Source: a bacterium
Lineage (GTDB): Bacteria > Krumholzibacteriota > Krumholzibacteriia > LZORAL124-64-63
DNA length: 64,000 bases
Assembly (NCBI GenBank): GCA_024231905.1
Contig: JAAEQC010000059.1
Span: forward strand, 35,327 to 99,326
Reading direction: 5' to 3'
In this document: positions 54,241 through 62,804 of the stretch, piece after piece
Layout: each line of letters opens with the position of its first letter
Numbering within the stretch: the stretch's first letter is position 1
The notes under the pieces: generated by a model
Told to the model about the DNA's origin: nothing
The model's database searches: none
Seen by the model: only the letters and a program-made list of their open reading frames with translations
Position numbers and translations under genes: made by a program

Positions 54241-54618
54241 CTACAGCATGTCCTTCAGCGGCTTCATGGGCCGCACACGGACGGTGCGCGAAGCCGGACG
54301 CGGCTTCTGCTTGACCATCTCACCGGTGAAGGGGTTCTTCACCAGCTTGCCGCCCTTGACTGCCGGCTTCTTCACCAGGGTCATCTTGAGCAGGCCGAGG
54401 TAGTTGTAGGCACCATGCTTCTTGACCGTCTTCGTCGTGATCTCGGTCATCGCTTCGAACACCGCAACCACGTCCTTCCGGGCCAGGCCGGTCATCTCGG
54501 CCACGGCCCGGTACGTCTCGGTCTTGGTCGGGGACTTGGCGCCCACCTTGAACTTGCCCATCTTCACGGGAGCGGGCTTCTTCGCCGGCGCATTTTTCTT
54601 GGTGGTCTTCTTGGCCAT
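54241..54618 (-). CDS. HU/IHF-family DNA-binding protein with lysine-rich N-terminal tail
   Basis: 125 residues. The HU fold spans about 25-125: KTETYRAVAEMTGLARKDVVAVFEAMTEITTKTVKKHGAYNYLGLLKMTLVKKPA, then the DNA-binding arm NPFTGEMVKQKPRPASRTVRVRPMKPLKDML, equivalent to the NPxTGE/PA arm of HU. The first 20 residues are nearly all Lys, Ala, Pro and Thr (MAKKTTKKNAPAKKPAPVK), like the tail of histone H1. Architectural nucleoid protein. Convergent with the TonB operon at a shared terminator. Confidence 0.9.
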   Translation of the reverse strand: MAKKTTKKNAPAKKPAPVKMGKFKVGAKSPTKTETYRAVAEMTGLARKDVVAVFEAMTEITTKTVKKHGAYNYLGLLKMTLVKKPAVKGGKLVKNPFTGEMVKQKPRPASRTVRVRPMKPLKDML

Positions 54619-54710
54619 GTCGATCTCTCCTCCTTGAAGGGATGGTTGGCGGAGCTCGTCAAAACGGCTCTCGCAGGCAAATCTAGCGTATTCCTGGGAA
54701 AACAGGAGCT

Positions 54711-54746
54711 AAAAAACGCCCTCGATGCGAAAAAAAATGCGAGGGC
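54711..54746 (-). terminator. Intrinsic terminator of the SARP/MalT-like gene
   Basis: Read on the - strand: GCCCTCG (54746-54740), loop with an eight-T stretch, CGAGGGC (54724-54718), then six T (54716-54711). It is 16 nt after the stop codon. Confidence 0.8.
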
Positions 54747-54761
54747 CGGATCGGCGCACCG

Positions 54762-57728
54762 TCAGCCGGAGGCTCCTTCGACGATCTTCTTGAGCCCGAC
54801 CGCGGGCAGCAAATCGAGTTCCGCCAGGAGGCGGGACGCGAAGTCCTCGTACTCCCGAAGCACCTCGGTGCGCCGGTTCGTCGCCGCCAGACCCTGCAGC
54901 ATATGGCGGGCGAATCCTTCGTGAAGACCGTCGGTCTCGAGGCCGCGGCGGGCCAGGTCCACCGCTTCGTCGTGGCGCTCGAGAGCGACCAGCAGGTCGA
55001 GGGTTCGCTCGACAGCCCGCAGGTAGCGGTGCCGGATCGAGGCGGCCAACTCTTCCACGGCCGCGTCGTAGGGCGTGTCGGCCAGCAGGGGGCCGCGCCA
55101 GAGGACGACGGCGTTTTGCAGCGCGGTCAGCTCTGCGTCCTGGTCGCCGCGGCTCCTGGCCTCCGCTGCCGTATCAAGGGCCGACCGAAAATCCCCGAGG
55201 TCCCAACCACCGTCCGGGCCCGGGTCCAGACGCAGGGCGTCCGACCCGCAGGACAGGACATGCCGCGGCTCGTCGGACTCCCCGTCCTCCAGCAATCCCC
55301 GCAGCTGGAAGACGGTCTGACGCAGGCTCACCGCCGATTTACGGGGTTCGGCGTCGGGCCAGAGCGCTTCCTGGATCACCTCGCGCGGCACAGGGCGCAG
55401 GCCATGGGCCAGGAGCAGGTTCAGCAGGCGCCGGGCTCGCCGGGACCGCCAGCGGTCGGCGTCGAGGTCCTCGCTGTTCCTTTCCACCACGAGTGCTCCC
55501 ATGATTTGCAGGCGCAGGGAACCGTTGCCACCGGGGACGGAGGCGTCGCTTCCGGCGGCTTCGCCGCGGTCGCGCCACAGGCATTCATGGCGTGTCGCTT
55601 CCAGGGTGGCGCCGAGCTTGCGGCAGATGGTCGCCGCGCGTTTGCGGGAGGCGTCCGCCGCCACGGGGTCCTCGGCGCGCAGGGCCAGGCCCGTCAGGCA
55701 CAGGGCGCGTGCCTCGCAGAAACGGTCGCCGCGCTCCACCGCCGGGGCGAGGGCCTGTTCGGCTTCGCGCGCGGTGCGGATGGTATCGCCCCGACCCCAG
55801 GCCGCTTCGGCCAGGCCGAGCCGGGCCCAGGTGGCGAGGACCTCTTCGCCCAGGTCTCCGGCTATATCCAGGGCGGCGGCGAAGTGCTGCTCCGCCTCGG
55901 TCATGTCGTCACTTCGCAATCCGCATTCGCCCAGGGAGAGATGCGCGTAGCCCGCCACCAGGGGGTAGCCGATGGCTTCGGCGCGGCGGAGAGCCCGCCG
56001 GGTCACGCGACGGGAATCCATGACGCGGCCGCCGCCGGCCTGCACGAAACCCAGCACGCCCTCGGCGTGGCAGACCAGATCGGGCCGGCCCAGGTCGCGG
56101 AACAGGCTGCACGCGGCCTCTGCCTCGGCGAGGGCCCGGTCCAGGTCGCCGCGGATGAAGTGGACGTTGGCGGCCAGCAGATAGCGGCAGCGACCCTCCT
56201 CGGCCCGGTCGTCCCGGCGCCTGGCTGATGCCAGGGCCCGTCCCAGGTGCTCGGCGCCCTGGTCCAGGCGCCCGAGGCTGGCCGCGGACACGCCCATGGC
56301 CGCCAGCACGGCGCCGCGGTCGGCCGGGACCAGGGCCCGGTCGGCGTCCAGGGCCGTCTTACCCCGGCGCAGGCAGGAGGTGAAGCGGTCGCGACGCATC
56401 TGGAGCACCACCAGGTTGGCCCGGGCGGAGCTCGTGATACGCCGGGCGGCGCCCGATCGCGCCACCTTCGCCAGGTCCTGCTCGGCTTCGTCCCAACGGC
56501 CGGCGAACTGGGACAGGGTCGCCCGCAGCAGGCGCACCGGCGGCGTGGGAGTCTCGCCGCGCGGGTCCAGGGCCGCGAAAGCCGCGGTCAGGGATTCGGA
56601 GCGTTGCAGCCGCAGCAGCGGTTCCAGGTGCCGTCGCACCAGATCGTGGGCGCCGGCCACGTCGCCGGCCCGGGCCAACTCGAGGAAGCCGGCTTCGGGT
56701 TCGCCGCAGCGGGCCTGGGAGCCGGCGGCTTTGCGACGCAGGGCCTGCAGCCGGCGCGGTGCCATGGTCTCGGTCGTGCGGCGCAGCAGGCTGTTGCGGA
56801 AGAGGTGGTGGAAGCGCCAGGCGCCTTCGCCCACCGGGACGGTGAAGATGCCTCGGTCGGCCAGGATTTCCAGGTGGAGGGCGCTGTCGTCGATCCCGAG
56901 GACCTCGTCACACAGGGAGGCCTCCAGGTGGGGCAGGACGGCGGCCCGCTCGAGGAAGCTGCACGTCTCCTGTTCGAGGCCCGTCAGCACTTCCTCGGCG
57001 AAGAAATCGAACCAGTGGACGCCGCCGGTGCCGAGCCGTTCGAGTGCTTCGGCGTGATCTTCGGCGCCGGTTTCGGCCAGGGCCTGGGCGACGATGGCCA
57101 CGCCCATGGGCCAGCCCTCGGTCAAGGACTGGACGTCCGGGGCGGCGGCGGTGCCGGCGGCGCGGCCCAGGCGCCGCACCAGCTGGTCGGTGGTTTCGGA
57201 GGACTCGTAGGCCAGGTCGTCGGCCCAGAGGCGGGCGGCGCGTCCGCGCACGTCCAGGCCGGCGCCGGCCAGGGATACAGGACCGCGACCGGCGAGGATG
57301 AGGCGGCAATCGGAGGGGAGGTAGCGCAGCAGCCGGGCGAGGAACTCCCGGGCGGCGGTAGCACCTTTCACCGTATGGACGTCGTCGAGCACCAGAAGGG
57401 AACGGTCTGCCAGGGCGGCGACGATGCCGGCCAATTGCTCCAGGGCCGGCGCGCCGCTGGGGGGCAGGTCGCAAGCGGCGGCCAGGTGAGCCGCCAGCAG
57501 GTCCGGGTCCCGGTCCAGTTCGTCGAGGGTGTACCACAGGATCCGTCGGCCGTGCTTACGGGCGTGGGCGGCCAGGAAGCAGGTCTTGCCCCAACCGGCG
57601 CCGGCGACCACGGTGACCAGGCGGCGGTCACGCCACCCCTGCCACAGGGCGTCCAGCCGCGGGCGGGGCCGGTAGTCGGCGGGCAGGGAGGGAATCGTGA
57701 ATTTGGTCCGGAAAATCGCGGCGACCAT
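54762..57728 (-). CDS. MalT-like STAND ATPase with C-terminal SARP (winged helix-BTAD) regulator
   Basis: 988 residues from ATG 57728 (AAGGA 5 nt upstream); longer starts at 57746 and 57755 are possible. N-terminal ATPase begins FRTKFTIPSLPADYRPRPRL, with Walker A GAGWGKT near residue 45 and Walker B LLVLDDVH, as in MalT/LuxR-LAL regulators. The middle is a TPR superhelix (about 380-700). Instead of a LuxR helix-turn-helix, the end has an OmpR-type winged helix (LRLQIMGALVVER...RRARRLLNLLLAHGLRPVPREVIQEALWPD) followed by a BTAD domain. It should be a ligand- and ATP-controlled transcription activator. Target genes unknown; a separate + strand operon diverges from it. Confidence 0.88.
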   Translation of the reverse strand: MVAAIFRTKFTIPSLPADYRPRPRLDALWQGWRDRRLVTVVAGAGWGKTCFLAAHARKHGRRILWYTLDELDRDPDLLAAHLAAACDLPPSGAPALEQLAGIVAALADRSLLVLDDVHTVKGATAAREFLARLLRYLPSDCRLILAGRGPVSLAGAGLDVRGRAARLWADDLAYESSETTDQLVRRLGRAAGTAAAPDVQSLTEGWPMGVAIVAQALAETGAEDHAEALERLGTGGVHWFDFFAEEVLTGLEQETCSFLERAAVLPHLEASLCDEVLGIDDSALHLEILADRGIFTVPVGEGAWRFHHLFRNSLLRRTTETMAPRRLQALRRKAAGSQARCGEPEAGFLELARAGDVAGAHDLVRRHLEPLLRLQRSESLTAAFAALDPRGETPTPPVRLLRATLSQFAGRWDEAEQDLAKVARSGAARRITSSARANLVVLQMRRDRFTSCLRRGKTALDADRALVPADRGAVLAAMGVSAASLGRLDQGAEHLGRALASARRRDDRAEEGRCRYLLAANVHFIRGDLDRALAEAEAACSLFRDLGRPDLVCHAEGVLGFVQAGGGRVMDSRRVTRRALRRAEAIGYPLVAGYAHLSLGECGLRSDDMTEAEQHFAAALDIAGDLGEEVLATWARLGLAEAAWGRGDTIRTAREAEQALAPAVERGDRFCEARALCLTGLALRAEDPVAADASRKRAATICRKLGATLEATRHECLWRDRGEAAGSDASVPGGNGSLRLQIMGALVVERNSEDLDADRWRSRRARRLLNLLLAHGLRPVPREVIQEALWPDAEPRKSAVSLRQTVFQLRGLLEDGESDEPRHVLSCGSDALRLDPGPDGGWDLGDFRSALDTAAEARSRGDQDAELTALQNAVVLWRGPLLADTPYDAAVEELAASIRHRYLRAVERTLDLLVALERHDEAVDLARRGLETDGLHEGFARHMLQGLAATNRRTEVLREYEDFASRLLAELDLLPAVGLKKIVEGASG

Positions 57729-57996
57729 GGATATCCTTGTCGGCATGGAATACAACGATGCTTCGTTGCGGCCATCCTAGGACATCGGTCGGTAGGAAAC
57801 CAGCACTCAGCGCCGGGGCGTTCGGTACGCCCCGGCGCTCCTGCCCTCCGCTCCCCAGCCGAACAGACGCCAACCCCCGCACGGCGTCCGCGAGTGGTTC
57901 GCATCATGGCACTGGAGCGTTGCTCGGGCGTTACCCGACCCGGCGCTTGTGCGCTGTCTCACCCTTGCCTATGGTGGCGACAGCGAAAGGTCGGAC
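57729..57996. promoter_or_regulatory. Divergent region with leader hairpin and yaiI promoter
   Basis: 268 nt. A perfect 12-bp stem AGCGCCGGGGCG/CGCCCCGGCGCT at 57809-57839 (7-nt loop) lies upstream of the SARP/MalT-like gene and has no T-run. On the + strand TTGTGC (57947-57952), 17 nt and TATGGT (57970-57975) form a plausible sigma-70 promoter 22 nt before the yaiI-like start. Confidence 0.5.
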
Positions 57997-58455
57997 ATGC
58001 TGCACATCTACGTGGACGCCGACGCCTGTCCCGTCAAACAGGAGACCTACAAGGTCGCCTCCCGCTACGGTTTGCGGGTCACCCTGGTGGCGAATTCCTT
58101 CATGCGCTCGCCCGAGGGGGACGTCGAACTGGTGGTGGTGGACAAGGGGCTGAACGAGGCCGACGATTGGATCGCCGAGACGGTGGAAGAAGGCGATATC
58201 GTGGTCACCGGGGACATTCCCCTGGCCGCCCGTTGCCTCGACGCGGGGGCGTGGGTGCTGGGGCACAAGGGCCGTCCCTTCACCCCGGAGAACGTGGTGG
58301 AGTCCCTGGCCACGCGCCACTTGCTGGCCCAGCTCAGGGACCAGGGCATCATGGGGGGCGGACCGCCGCCCTTTTCCCAGAAGGACCGGTCGCTCTTCCT
58401 GCAGAAACTGGACGAGATGGTCAACGCCATCCGGCGCGAGAACGAGGAGAACTGA
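57997..58455 (+). CDS. YaiI/YqxD family (UPF0178) protein
   Basis: 152 residues from ATG 57997 (AAAGG 6 nt upstream). Closely follows the UPF0178 pattern: HIYVDADACPVKQETYKVA at the start, VVVDKGLNEADDWIAETVEEGDIVVTGDIPLA, LGHKGRPFTPENV and GPPPFSQKDRSLFLQKLD. These conserved acidic residues suggest a PIN-like nuclease fold, but no activity is established. One nt separates it from the haemolysin III-like gene, so they share a transcript. Confidence 0.93.
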   Translation: MLHIYVDADACPVKQETYKVASRYGLRVTLVANSFMRSPEGDVELVVVDKGLNEADDWIAETVEEGDIVVTGDIPLAARCLDAGAWVLGHKGRPFTPENVVESLATRHLLAQLRDQGIMGGGPPPFSQKDRSLFLQKLDEMVNAIRRENEEN

Positions 58456-58456
58456 G

Positions 58457-59113
58457 ATGCGCGGTGCCTTCGCCCACGAGGACTTCTCCACCGGCGAGGA
58501 GATCGCCCACGCCGTCACCCACGGGATCGGCGCCCTGGGCAGCGTGGCGGGGCTCGTGCTGCTGGTGGTCCGCGCGGCCCAGCGGGGGGATGCCCGTCTG
58601 GTGGTCGGCGTGAGCGTCTTCGGCGCGGCCATGGTCATCCTCTACTCGGCCTCGACCCTCTACCACGCCCTGACGGCCCAGCGGGCCAAGAAGGTGTTCA
58701 AGCTCCTGGACCACGGGGCCATCTACCTGCTCATCGCCGGGACCTACACGCCCTTCACCCTCGTCACCCTGGGCGGCGGCTGGGGCTGGACCCTGTTCGG
58801 TATAGGGTGGGGACTGGCGATCCTGGGCATCGTTTACGAAGTGGGTTTCGGGCGGCCGTGGAAGAAGCTCTCGCTGGTGTTCTACCTGGCCCTGGGCTGG
58901 CTCGTGGTCATCGCCGCCAAGCCGCTTTACGAGGCGCTGCCGCCGTCGGCGCTGGTGCTGCTCGGATCGGGGGGCGTGGCCTATACCGGGGGCGCCGTCT
59001 TCTACGCCTGGCGGGCCTTCCCCTACCACCACGCCCTGTGGCACCTCTTCGTCCTGGCGGGGACGACCTGCCACTGGGTGTGTGTGCTGAAGTACGTGGT
59101 GCCGTCGGTCTGA
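58457..59113 (+). CDS. Haemolysin III/YqfA family membrane protein
   Basis: 218 residues with seven hydrophobic segments. The family's metal-binding motifs are clear: EEIAHAVTHGIGALGSVAGL, STLYHAL with the first metal His, KLLDHGAIYLLIAGTYTPFTL with Asp-His, and the C-terminal HALWHLFVLAGTTCHW. It belongs to the PAQR-like superfamily of membrane proteins; the name haemolysin is historical and a hydrolase or receptor-like role is debated. Starts 1 nt after the yaiI-like stop. Confidence 0.92.
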   Translation: MRGAFAHEDFSTGEEIAHAVTHGIGALGSVAGLVLLVVRAAQRGDARLVVGVSVFGAAMVILYSASTLYHALTAQRAKKVFKLLDHGAIYLLIAGTYTPFTLVTLGGGWGWTLFGIGWGLAILGIVYEVGFGRPWKKLSLVFYLALGWLVVIAAKPLYEALPPSALVLLGSGGVAYTGGAVFYAWRAFPYHHALWHLFVLAGTTCHWVCVLKYVVPSV

Positions 59114-59137
59114 GGGTCCGCGACCGGGCCTGAATTG

Positions 59138-59198
59138 CCGCGGCGGCGGCGGCGACTTGATTCCCCCGACAGGATCGTGTCACCGTCCACCGCCGCGG
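59138..59198. terminator. Weak inverted repeat between convergent genes
   Basis: CCGCGGCGG (59138-59146) and CCGCCGCGG (59190-59198) are exact 9-nt reverse complements around a 43-nt centre, filling the gap between convergent stops. Low-complexity GC repeats make it doubtful. Confidence 0.3.
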
Positions 59199-59201
59199 AC
59201 G

Positions 59202-60440
59202 TCAATCTTCCAGATTTTCCAGCAGGGCCTCGGCGGGCCCGAAATCGGGTTGGGCCGCCAGGGCGGCGCGGCAAGCCCGGACGGCCGCGTCCCTGTCTCC
59301 CAACTCCTGATGGCCCTTGGCCAGCAGGTAGTGACCGAAGTAGGCGTACTTGTGGTCGGCCTGATCAGTCACGTATGCCATGAGGTAGACGACTGAATCG
59401 GAGAAAAGGTTGCGACTTTCCAGCTTGGATCCGATGACCAGCAAATCCAGGGGGTCGACGTCGTAGCCGCCGGCCGCCACGAGGTCGCGATAGCGGGCCA
59501 CGGCAGCGTCCGCGCCGTGGTTCTGCCAAGCGGCGTGGACAGGTGCGAAGGGGTCGTCCCCCGGGGTTGACTCCGGCGTCGCGGCCTTCTCCAGGGCCTC
59601 CGCCAGGTACTCGATCCACTCGGCCTTGGAGACGTAGCTCTGCTCGTATTCCTCCCAGCCCGCCAGCAGGTCCGCTTCCTGCATCTCGGCGACGGACCTG
59701 CCCGTGGCGAGGCCGGCGGCGACCAGTTCGCGGGTGGCGTCAATCATCTCCGTATAGCGCGCCAGATCCCCGGTCGTGCCGTTCCCGTTGTGTCCCGAGA
59801 CCACGGTCACGTCCGCAGGCAGCAGCGCCAGGGCCCGGCGCACCAGGGGCGCGAACATGAGGGCGTCGCCGTCGTCGTCCACCGATGGAAAGTTGAAACC
59901 GTTGACCAGGGAGCTGAGGTGCACCACGCCTTGGCCCGTGAAGTGGACCATGAGTTCGTTGTCGTCGTGGCTGCCGCCCATGGCGACGATACGGATCCGT
60001 TCGCCGTTGAAGAACAGGGTCAGGGAATCGGCCACGGTGATGTCCGGCATGACCTCCGGCCCCCAGGCGTCGAAGACCGCCGGGCCGTCGGTGAGCTTCG
60101 CCGGCACCAGATGGTGGGCGATGACCACGGGGTCCGCGCCGAAGCAGGCGTTGCCGCCGATGTGTTCCACGTGACGGTGGGTCGTGATGATGTACTCGGG
60201 GTCGCCGTGGCCCAGTTTCGCCACGGCAGCGCCGAAGTCGTCGGCGTCGGCCGCGGCCTGGGTGTCCACCAGCAGGAGCCCGTCGCCGCCCGTGAAGGCC
60301 AGGGAGTTGGTGGTGTAGGAGCCCTGGTCGGTTGACAGGAGGTGAAGCGTCGGCGTGAGCTGCTCCACCCGCACGGTCGGTTCGTCGGCGAACACCGGGA
60401 GAGCGGCGGCGAGGATCGGGATCAACAGGGTCAGGCGCAT
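59202..60440 (-). CDS. Exported metallo-beta-lactamase-fold hydrolase with C-terminal TPR-like part
   Basis: 412 residues; signal peptide MRLTLLIPILAAALPVFA. Residues about 25-230 are an MBL fold: LLLVDTQA, the metal motif HRHVEH at 88-93, AHHLVP, GGSHDDNELMVHF and the late TVVSGHNG. The metal motif has Glu92 where nearly all members have Asp (HxHxDH). The C-terminal half is helical (NHGADAAVARYRDLVAAGGYDVDP, ELGDRDAAVRACRAALAAQPDF), TPR-like. GAGGAAG precedes the ATG. Reaction unknown. Confidence 0.85.
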   Translation of the reverse strand: MRLTLLIPILAAALPVFADEPTVRVEQLTPTLHLLSTDQGSYTTNSLAFTGGDGLLLVDTQAAADADDFGAAVAKLGHGDPEYIITTHRHVEHIGGNACFGADPVVIAHHLVPAKLTDGPAVFDAWGPEVMPDITVADSLTLFFNGERIRIVAMGGSHDDNELMVHFTGQGVVHLSSLVNGFNFPSVDDDGDALMFAPLVRRALALLPADVTVVSGHNGNGTTGDLARYTEMIDATRELVAAGLATGRSVAEMQEADLLAGWEEYEQSYVSKAEWIEYLAEALEKAATPESTPGDDPFAPVHAAWQNHGADAAVARYRDLVAAGGYDVDPLDLLVIGSKLESRNLFSDSVVYLMAYVTDQADHKYAYFGHYLLAKGHQELGDRDAAVRACRAALAAQPDFGPAEALLENLED

Positions 60441-60662
60441 GGCGGACTTCCTCGCTGCGGGGACGAGTCGTAGCCACCATACGGAGCCGCCCCCCGGACG
60501 TTGCCCCGTATTGCACTCATAGCGAAAGAATATGAAATGCCGCGCGAGCCGTATGGGCTCGGGCGGCCATGGGCCGAATTGTCCTGACAGGTCCCGGCCG
60601 AAAGGCTACAATGGCCCGCTGAAGCCGCCCCTGGACCACCCCAGACCCTCCCGGAGAGACCC
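60441..60662. promoter_or_regulatory. Divergent region with POT transporter promoter
   Basis: 222 nt. On the + strand CTGACA (60584-60589), exactly 17 nt, TACAAT (60607-60612), five of six matches each: a good sigma-70 promoter about 50 nt before the transporter start. The promoter of the - strand MBL gene was not pinned down. Confidence 0.65.
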
Positions 60663-62018
60663 ATGACCCAAGGCGTAACCACCTGGCGCTTCCCGCGCAT
60701 GTTCTGGACCGGCAATGCCGCCGAACTTTGCGAACGCGCTGCCTACTACGGCACCTTCATCGCCCTGCGGACCTATCTGATCCGCGTGGTGGGCCTGGAC
60801 GACGTGCAGGCCGGCGTCGTGGCCGGTCTCTTCGGCGGCTGGATCTACCTGGTGCCCTTCTTCACCGGCGCGGTGGCCGACCGCATGGGCTTCCGCTACG
60901 CCCTCATGCTTGCCTTCGGGCTGCTGACCGTGGGCTATGGCTTCCTCGGCATGTTCTCCACCCTGCCGCCGGTGGTCGTGGGGCTCAGCCTCATCGTCCT
61001 GGGCGGCGCCTTCGTCAAGCCGGTGATCACCGGCACGGTCTCCAAGTCCTCGGACGAGGCCAACCGGGCGCGGGCCTTCAGCATCTTCTACATGGTGGTG
61101 AACATCGGGTCATTCACGGGCAAGACCATCGTGGCGCCCATCCGCATCCAGATGGGGGTGGAGAACGTCCCCTGGTTCTCGGCGGCGGCTTCGCTCATCG
61201 CCCTCATCCTGGTGGCCCTGATCTACTTCCCCAAGGAGAACGGGGAGGAGAGCAAGTCCCGCACCTTCAGCGAGACCCTGCAGGGCATGTGGATGGCCAT
61301 GAGCAACCTGCGCTTCCTGGCGCTGATCCTCATCACCGCCGGCTTCTGGGCCATCCAGGGCCAGCTCTACGCCTCCATGCCGGACTACGTGCTGCGCATG
61401 GCCGGCGAGACCTACAAGCCCGAGTGGTACGCCAACATCAACCCGCTGGTGGTGGTCCTCTTCGTGGTTGCGATCACCCAGATGGTGCGCAAATGGAAGC
61501 CCCAGAACTCGATCCTGGTGGCCATGATCCTCATCCCCTTCTCGGCCGTCTGCATGGCGGCCTCGGCCTGGTTCGACGGCATGGTGAATGTCTTCGGCCT
61601 GGAGATGCACCCCATCACCTTCATGATGATCATCGGCATCTCGATCCAGGGACTGGCCGAGTGCTTCCTCAGTCCCAAGTGGCTCGAATTCGCGTCGTTG
61701 CAGGCGCCCAAGGGCAAGGAGGGCACGTTCCTGGGGTTCGCCCACATGAACACCTTCTTCGCCTGGATCTTCGGCTTCATCTTCTCGGGCTTCCTGCTCC
61801 GCAAGTACTGTCCGGAGCCCGGAACCCTGGATGACGTCACGCGGGCGGCCCACGACGTGGCCCTGGCCGGCAACGGTCCCATGCCCGAGGCCTACGCCCA
61901 CGCCCACTACCTGTGGTACGCCTACACCGGCGTCGGACTGATCTCGCTGATCGCTCTGCTGGTCTTCATGGGCGTGACGAAGAAGCTCGACGAAGGCAAG
62001 GAGCCCACGGCCGCGTGA
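60663..62018 (+). CDS. POT-family proton-dependent oligopeptide transporter
   Basis: 451 residues with about 12 membrane segments. The POT proton-coupling motif ExxER is present as Glu21, Glu24, Arg25 (AELCERAAYYGTF), followed by GGWIYLVPFFTGAVADRMGFRYALM and the second half GLAECFLSPKWLEFASLQAPKGKEGTFLG. Imports di- and tripeptides or related substrates with protons. No TonB or peptidase operon is linked, but a YgjP-like metallopeptidase gene overlaps its end (GTGA), hinting at co-expression. Confidence 0.9.
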   Translation: MTQGVTTWRFPRMFWTGNAAELCERAAYYGTFIALRTYLIRVVGLDDVQAGVVAGLFGGWIYLVPFFTGAVADRMGFRYALMLAFGLLTVGYGFLGMFSTLPPVVVGLSLIVLGGAFVKPVITGTVSKSSDEANRARAFSIFYMVVNIGSFTGKTIVAPIRIQMGVENVPWFSAAASLIALILVALIYFPKENGEESKSRTFSETLQGMWMAMSNLRFLALILITAGFWAIQGQLYASMPDYVLRMAGETYKPEWYANINPLVVVLFVVAITQMVRKWKPQNSILVAMILIPFSAVCMAASAWFDGMVNVFGLEMHPITFMMIIGISIQGLAECFLSPKWLEFASLQAPKGKEGTFLGFAHMNTFFAWIFGFIFSGFLLRKYCPEPGTLDDVTRAAHDVALAGNGPMPEAYAHAHYLWYAYTGVGLISLIALLVFMGVTKKLDEGKEPTAA

Positions 62019-62740
62019 CGGGACCACTACAGACCACGCTCCTGGCGGGGCGACCGGTGCGCTATCGCGTGCGCCGGTCGCCCCGTGCGCGTCGGATAGG
62101 CGTGCAGGTGTCGGCACGGGAGGGCGTGGTCGTGGTCTTGCCGCGGCGGGTGGCGTTGCGTGAGGTGGAGGCGACGCTCCGGGAATTCGCCGCCTGGGTC
62201 GACGAGCAGGTGGACGTTCACGGCGTACGCGAAGGCCCCCTGTGCAGCGAGTTGACCACGGGCAGCCCCTTGCTGGTCATGGGGGCGCGCCGGCGCCTGG
62301 AACTGGCAGCCCTGCCGGCCGGCAGGGTGCGGCCCCGGTTCACCATCGAGGACGAGCGCCTTCTCTGCGAACTCCCGTCCGACCGGTTGCTGGACCCGCG
62401 GCCGGCGGTGGAACGCTGGTTGCGGCGGCTGGCCCGCCAGGAGATTCCGCCTCGGGTGGACCACTGGGCGGGCGAACTGGATCTCCATCCCCGGCGCGTG
62501 ATCATCGGCGAGCGTACGAGCCGCTGGGGGAGCTGCTCGTCCCGGGGCACACTGTCGTTCTGTTATCGCCTGGTCATGGCCCCGCCGCGGGTCGTGGACG
62601 CCATCGTGGCCCACGAGGTGTGCCATCTGGCGCATCTGAACCACTCAAAGCGCTTCTGGTCGCTGCTGGATGCGGCCTGCCCCTGGCACCGGGAGGCGGA
62701 GGAGTGGCTGAAGGAGCATCACGAGGCGATGATTCTCTGA
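62015..62740 (+). CDS. YgjP/DUF45-type zinc metallopeptidase
   Basis: 241 residues from GTG 62015, overlapping the transporter stop by 4 nt. The family pattern is complete: an N-terminal beta-rich half with YRVRRSPRARRIGVQVS, then RTSRWGSCSSRGTLSFCYRLVMAP, and the zinc site HEVCHLAHLNHSKRFW with His200, Glu201 and His204. Such proteins are M48-like minimal gluzincins; in some restriction systems they are accessory, but here no such genes are near. Intracellular by sequence; substrate unknown. Confidence 0.92.
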   Translation: MTGPLQTTLLAGRPVRYRVRRSPRARRIGVQVSAREGVVVVLPRRVALREVEATLREFAAWVDEQVDVHGVREGPLCSELTTGSPLLVMGARRRLELAALPAGRVRPRFTIEDERLLCELPSDRLLDPRPAVERWLRRLARQEIPPRVDHWAGELDLHPRRVIIGERTSRWGSCSSRGTLSFCYRLVMAPPRVVDAIVAHEVCHLAHLNHSKRFWSLLDAACPWHREAEEWLKEHHEAMIL

Positions 62741-62804
62741 GCCTCGCTGGTTCGTATGCGCCGCTTCTGGTATCCTCATCCCATATCGAGTCGATAACGA
62801 CGCC

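Noticed and set aside
57907..57925. TGGCAC followed by TTGC upstream of the yaiI-like gene, resembling a sigma-54 promoter
   Set aside because: The spacer between TGGCAC and TTGC is 7 nt instead of 5, so the GG and GC elements are on the wrong helix face.
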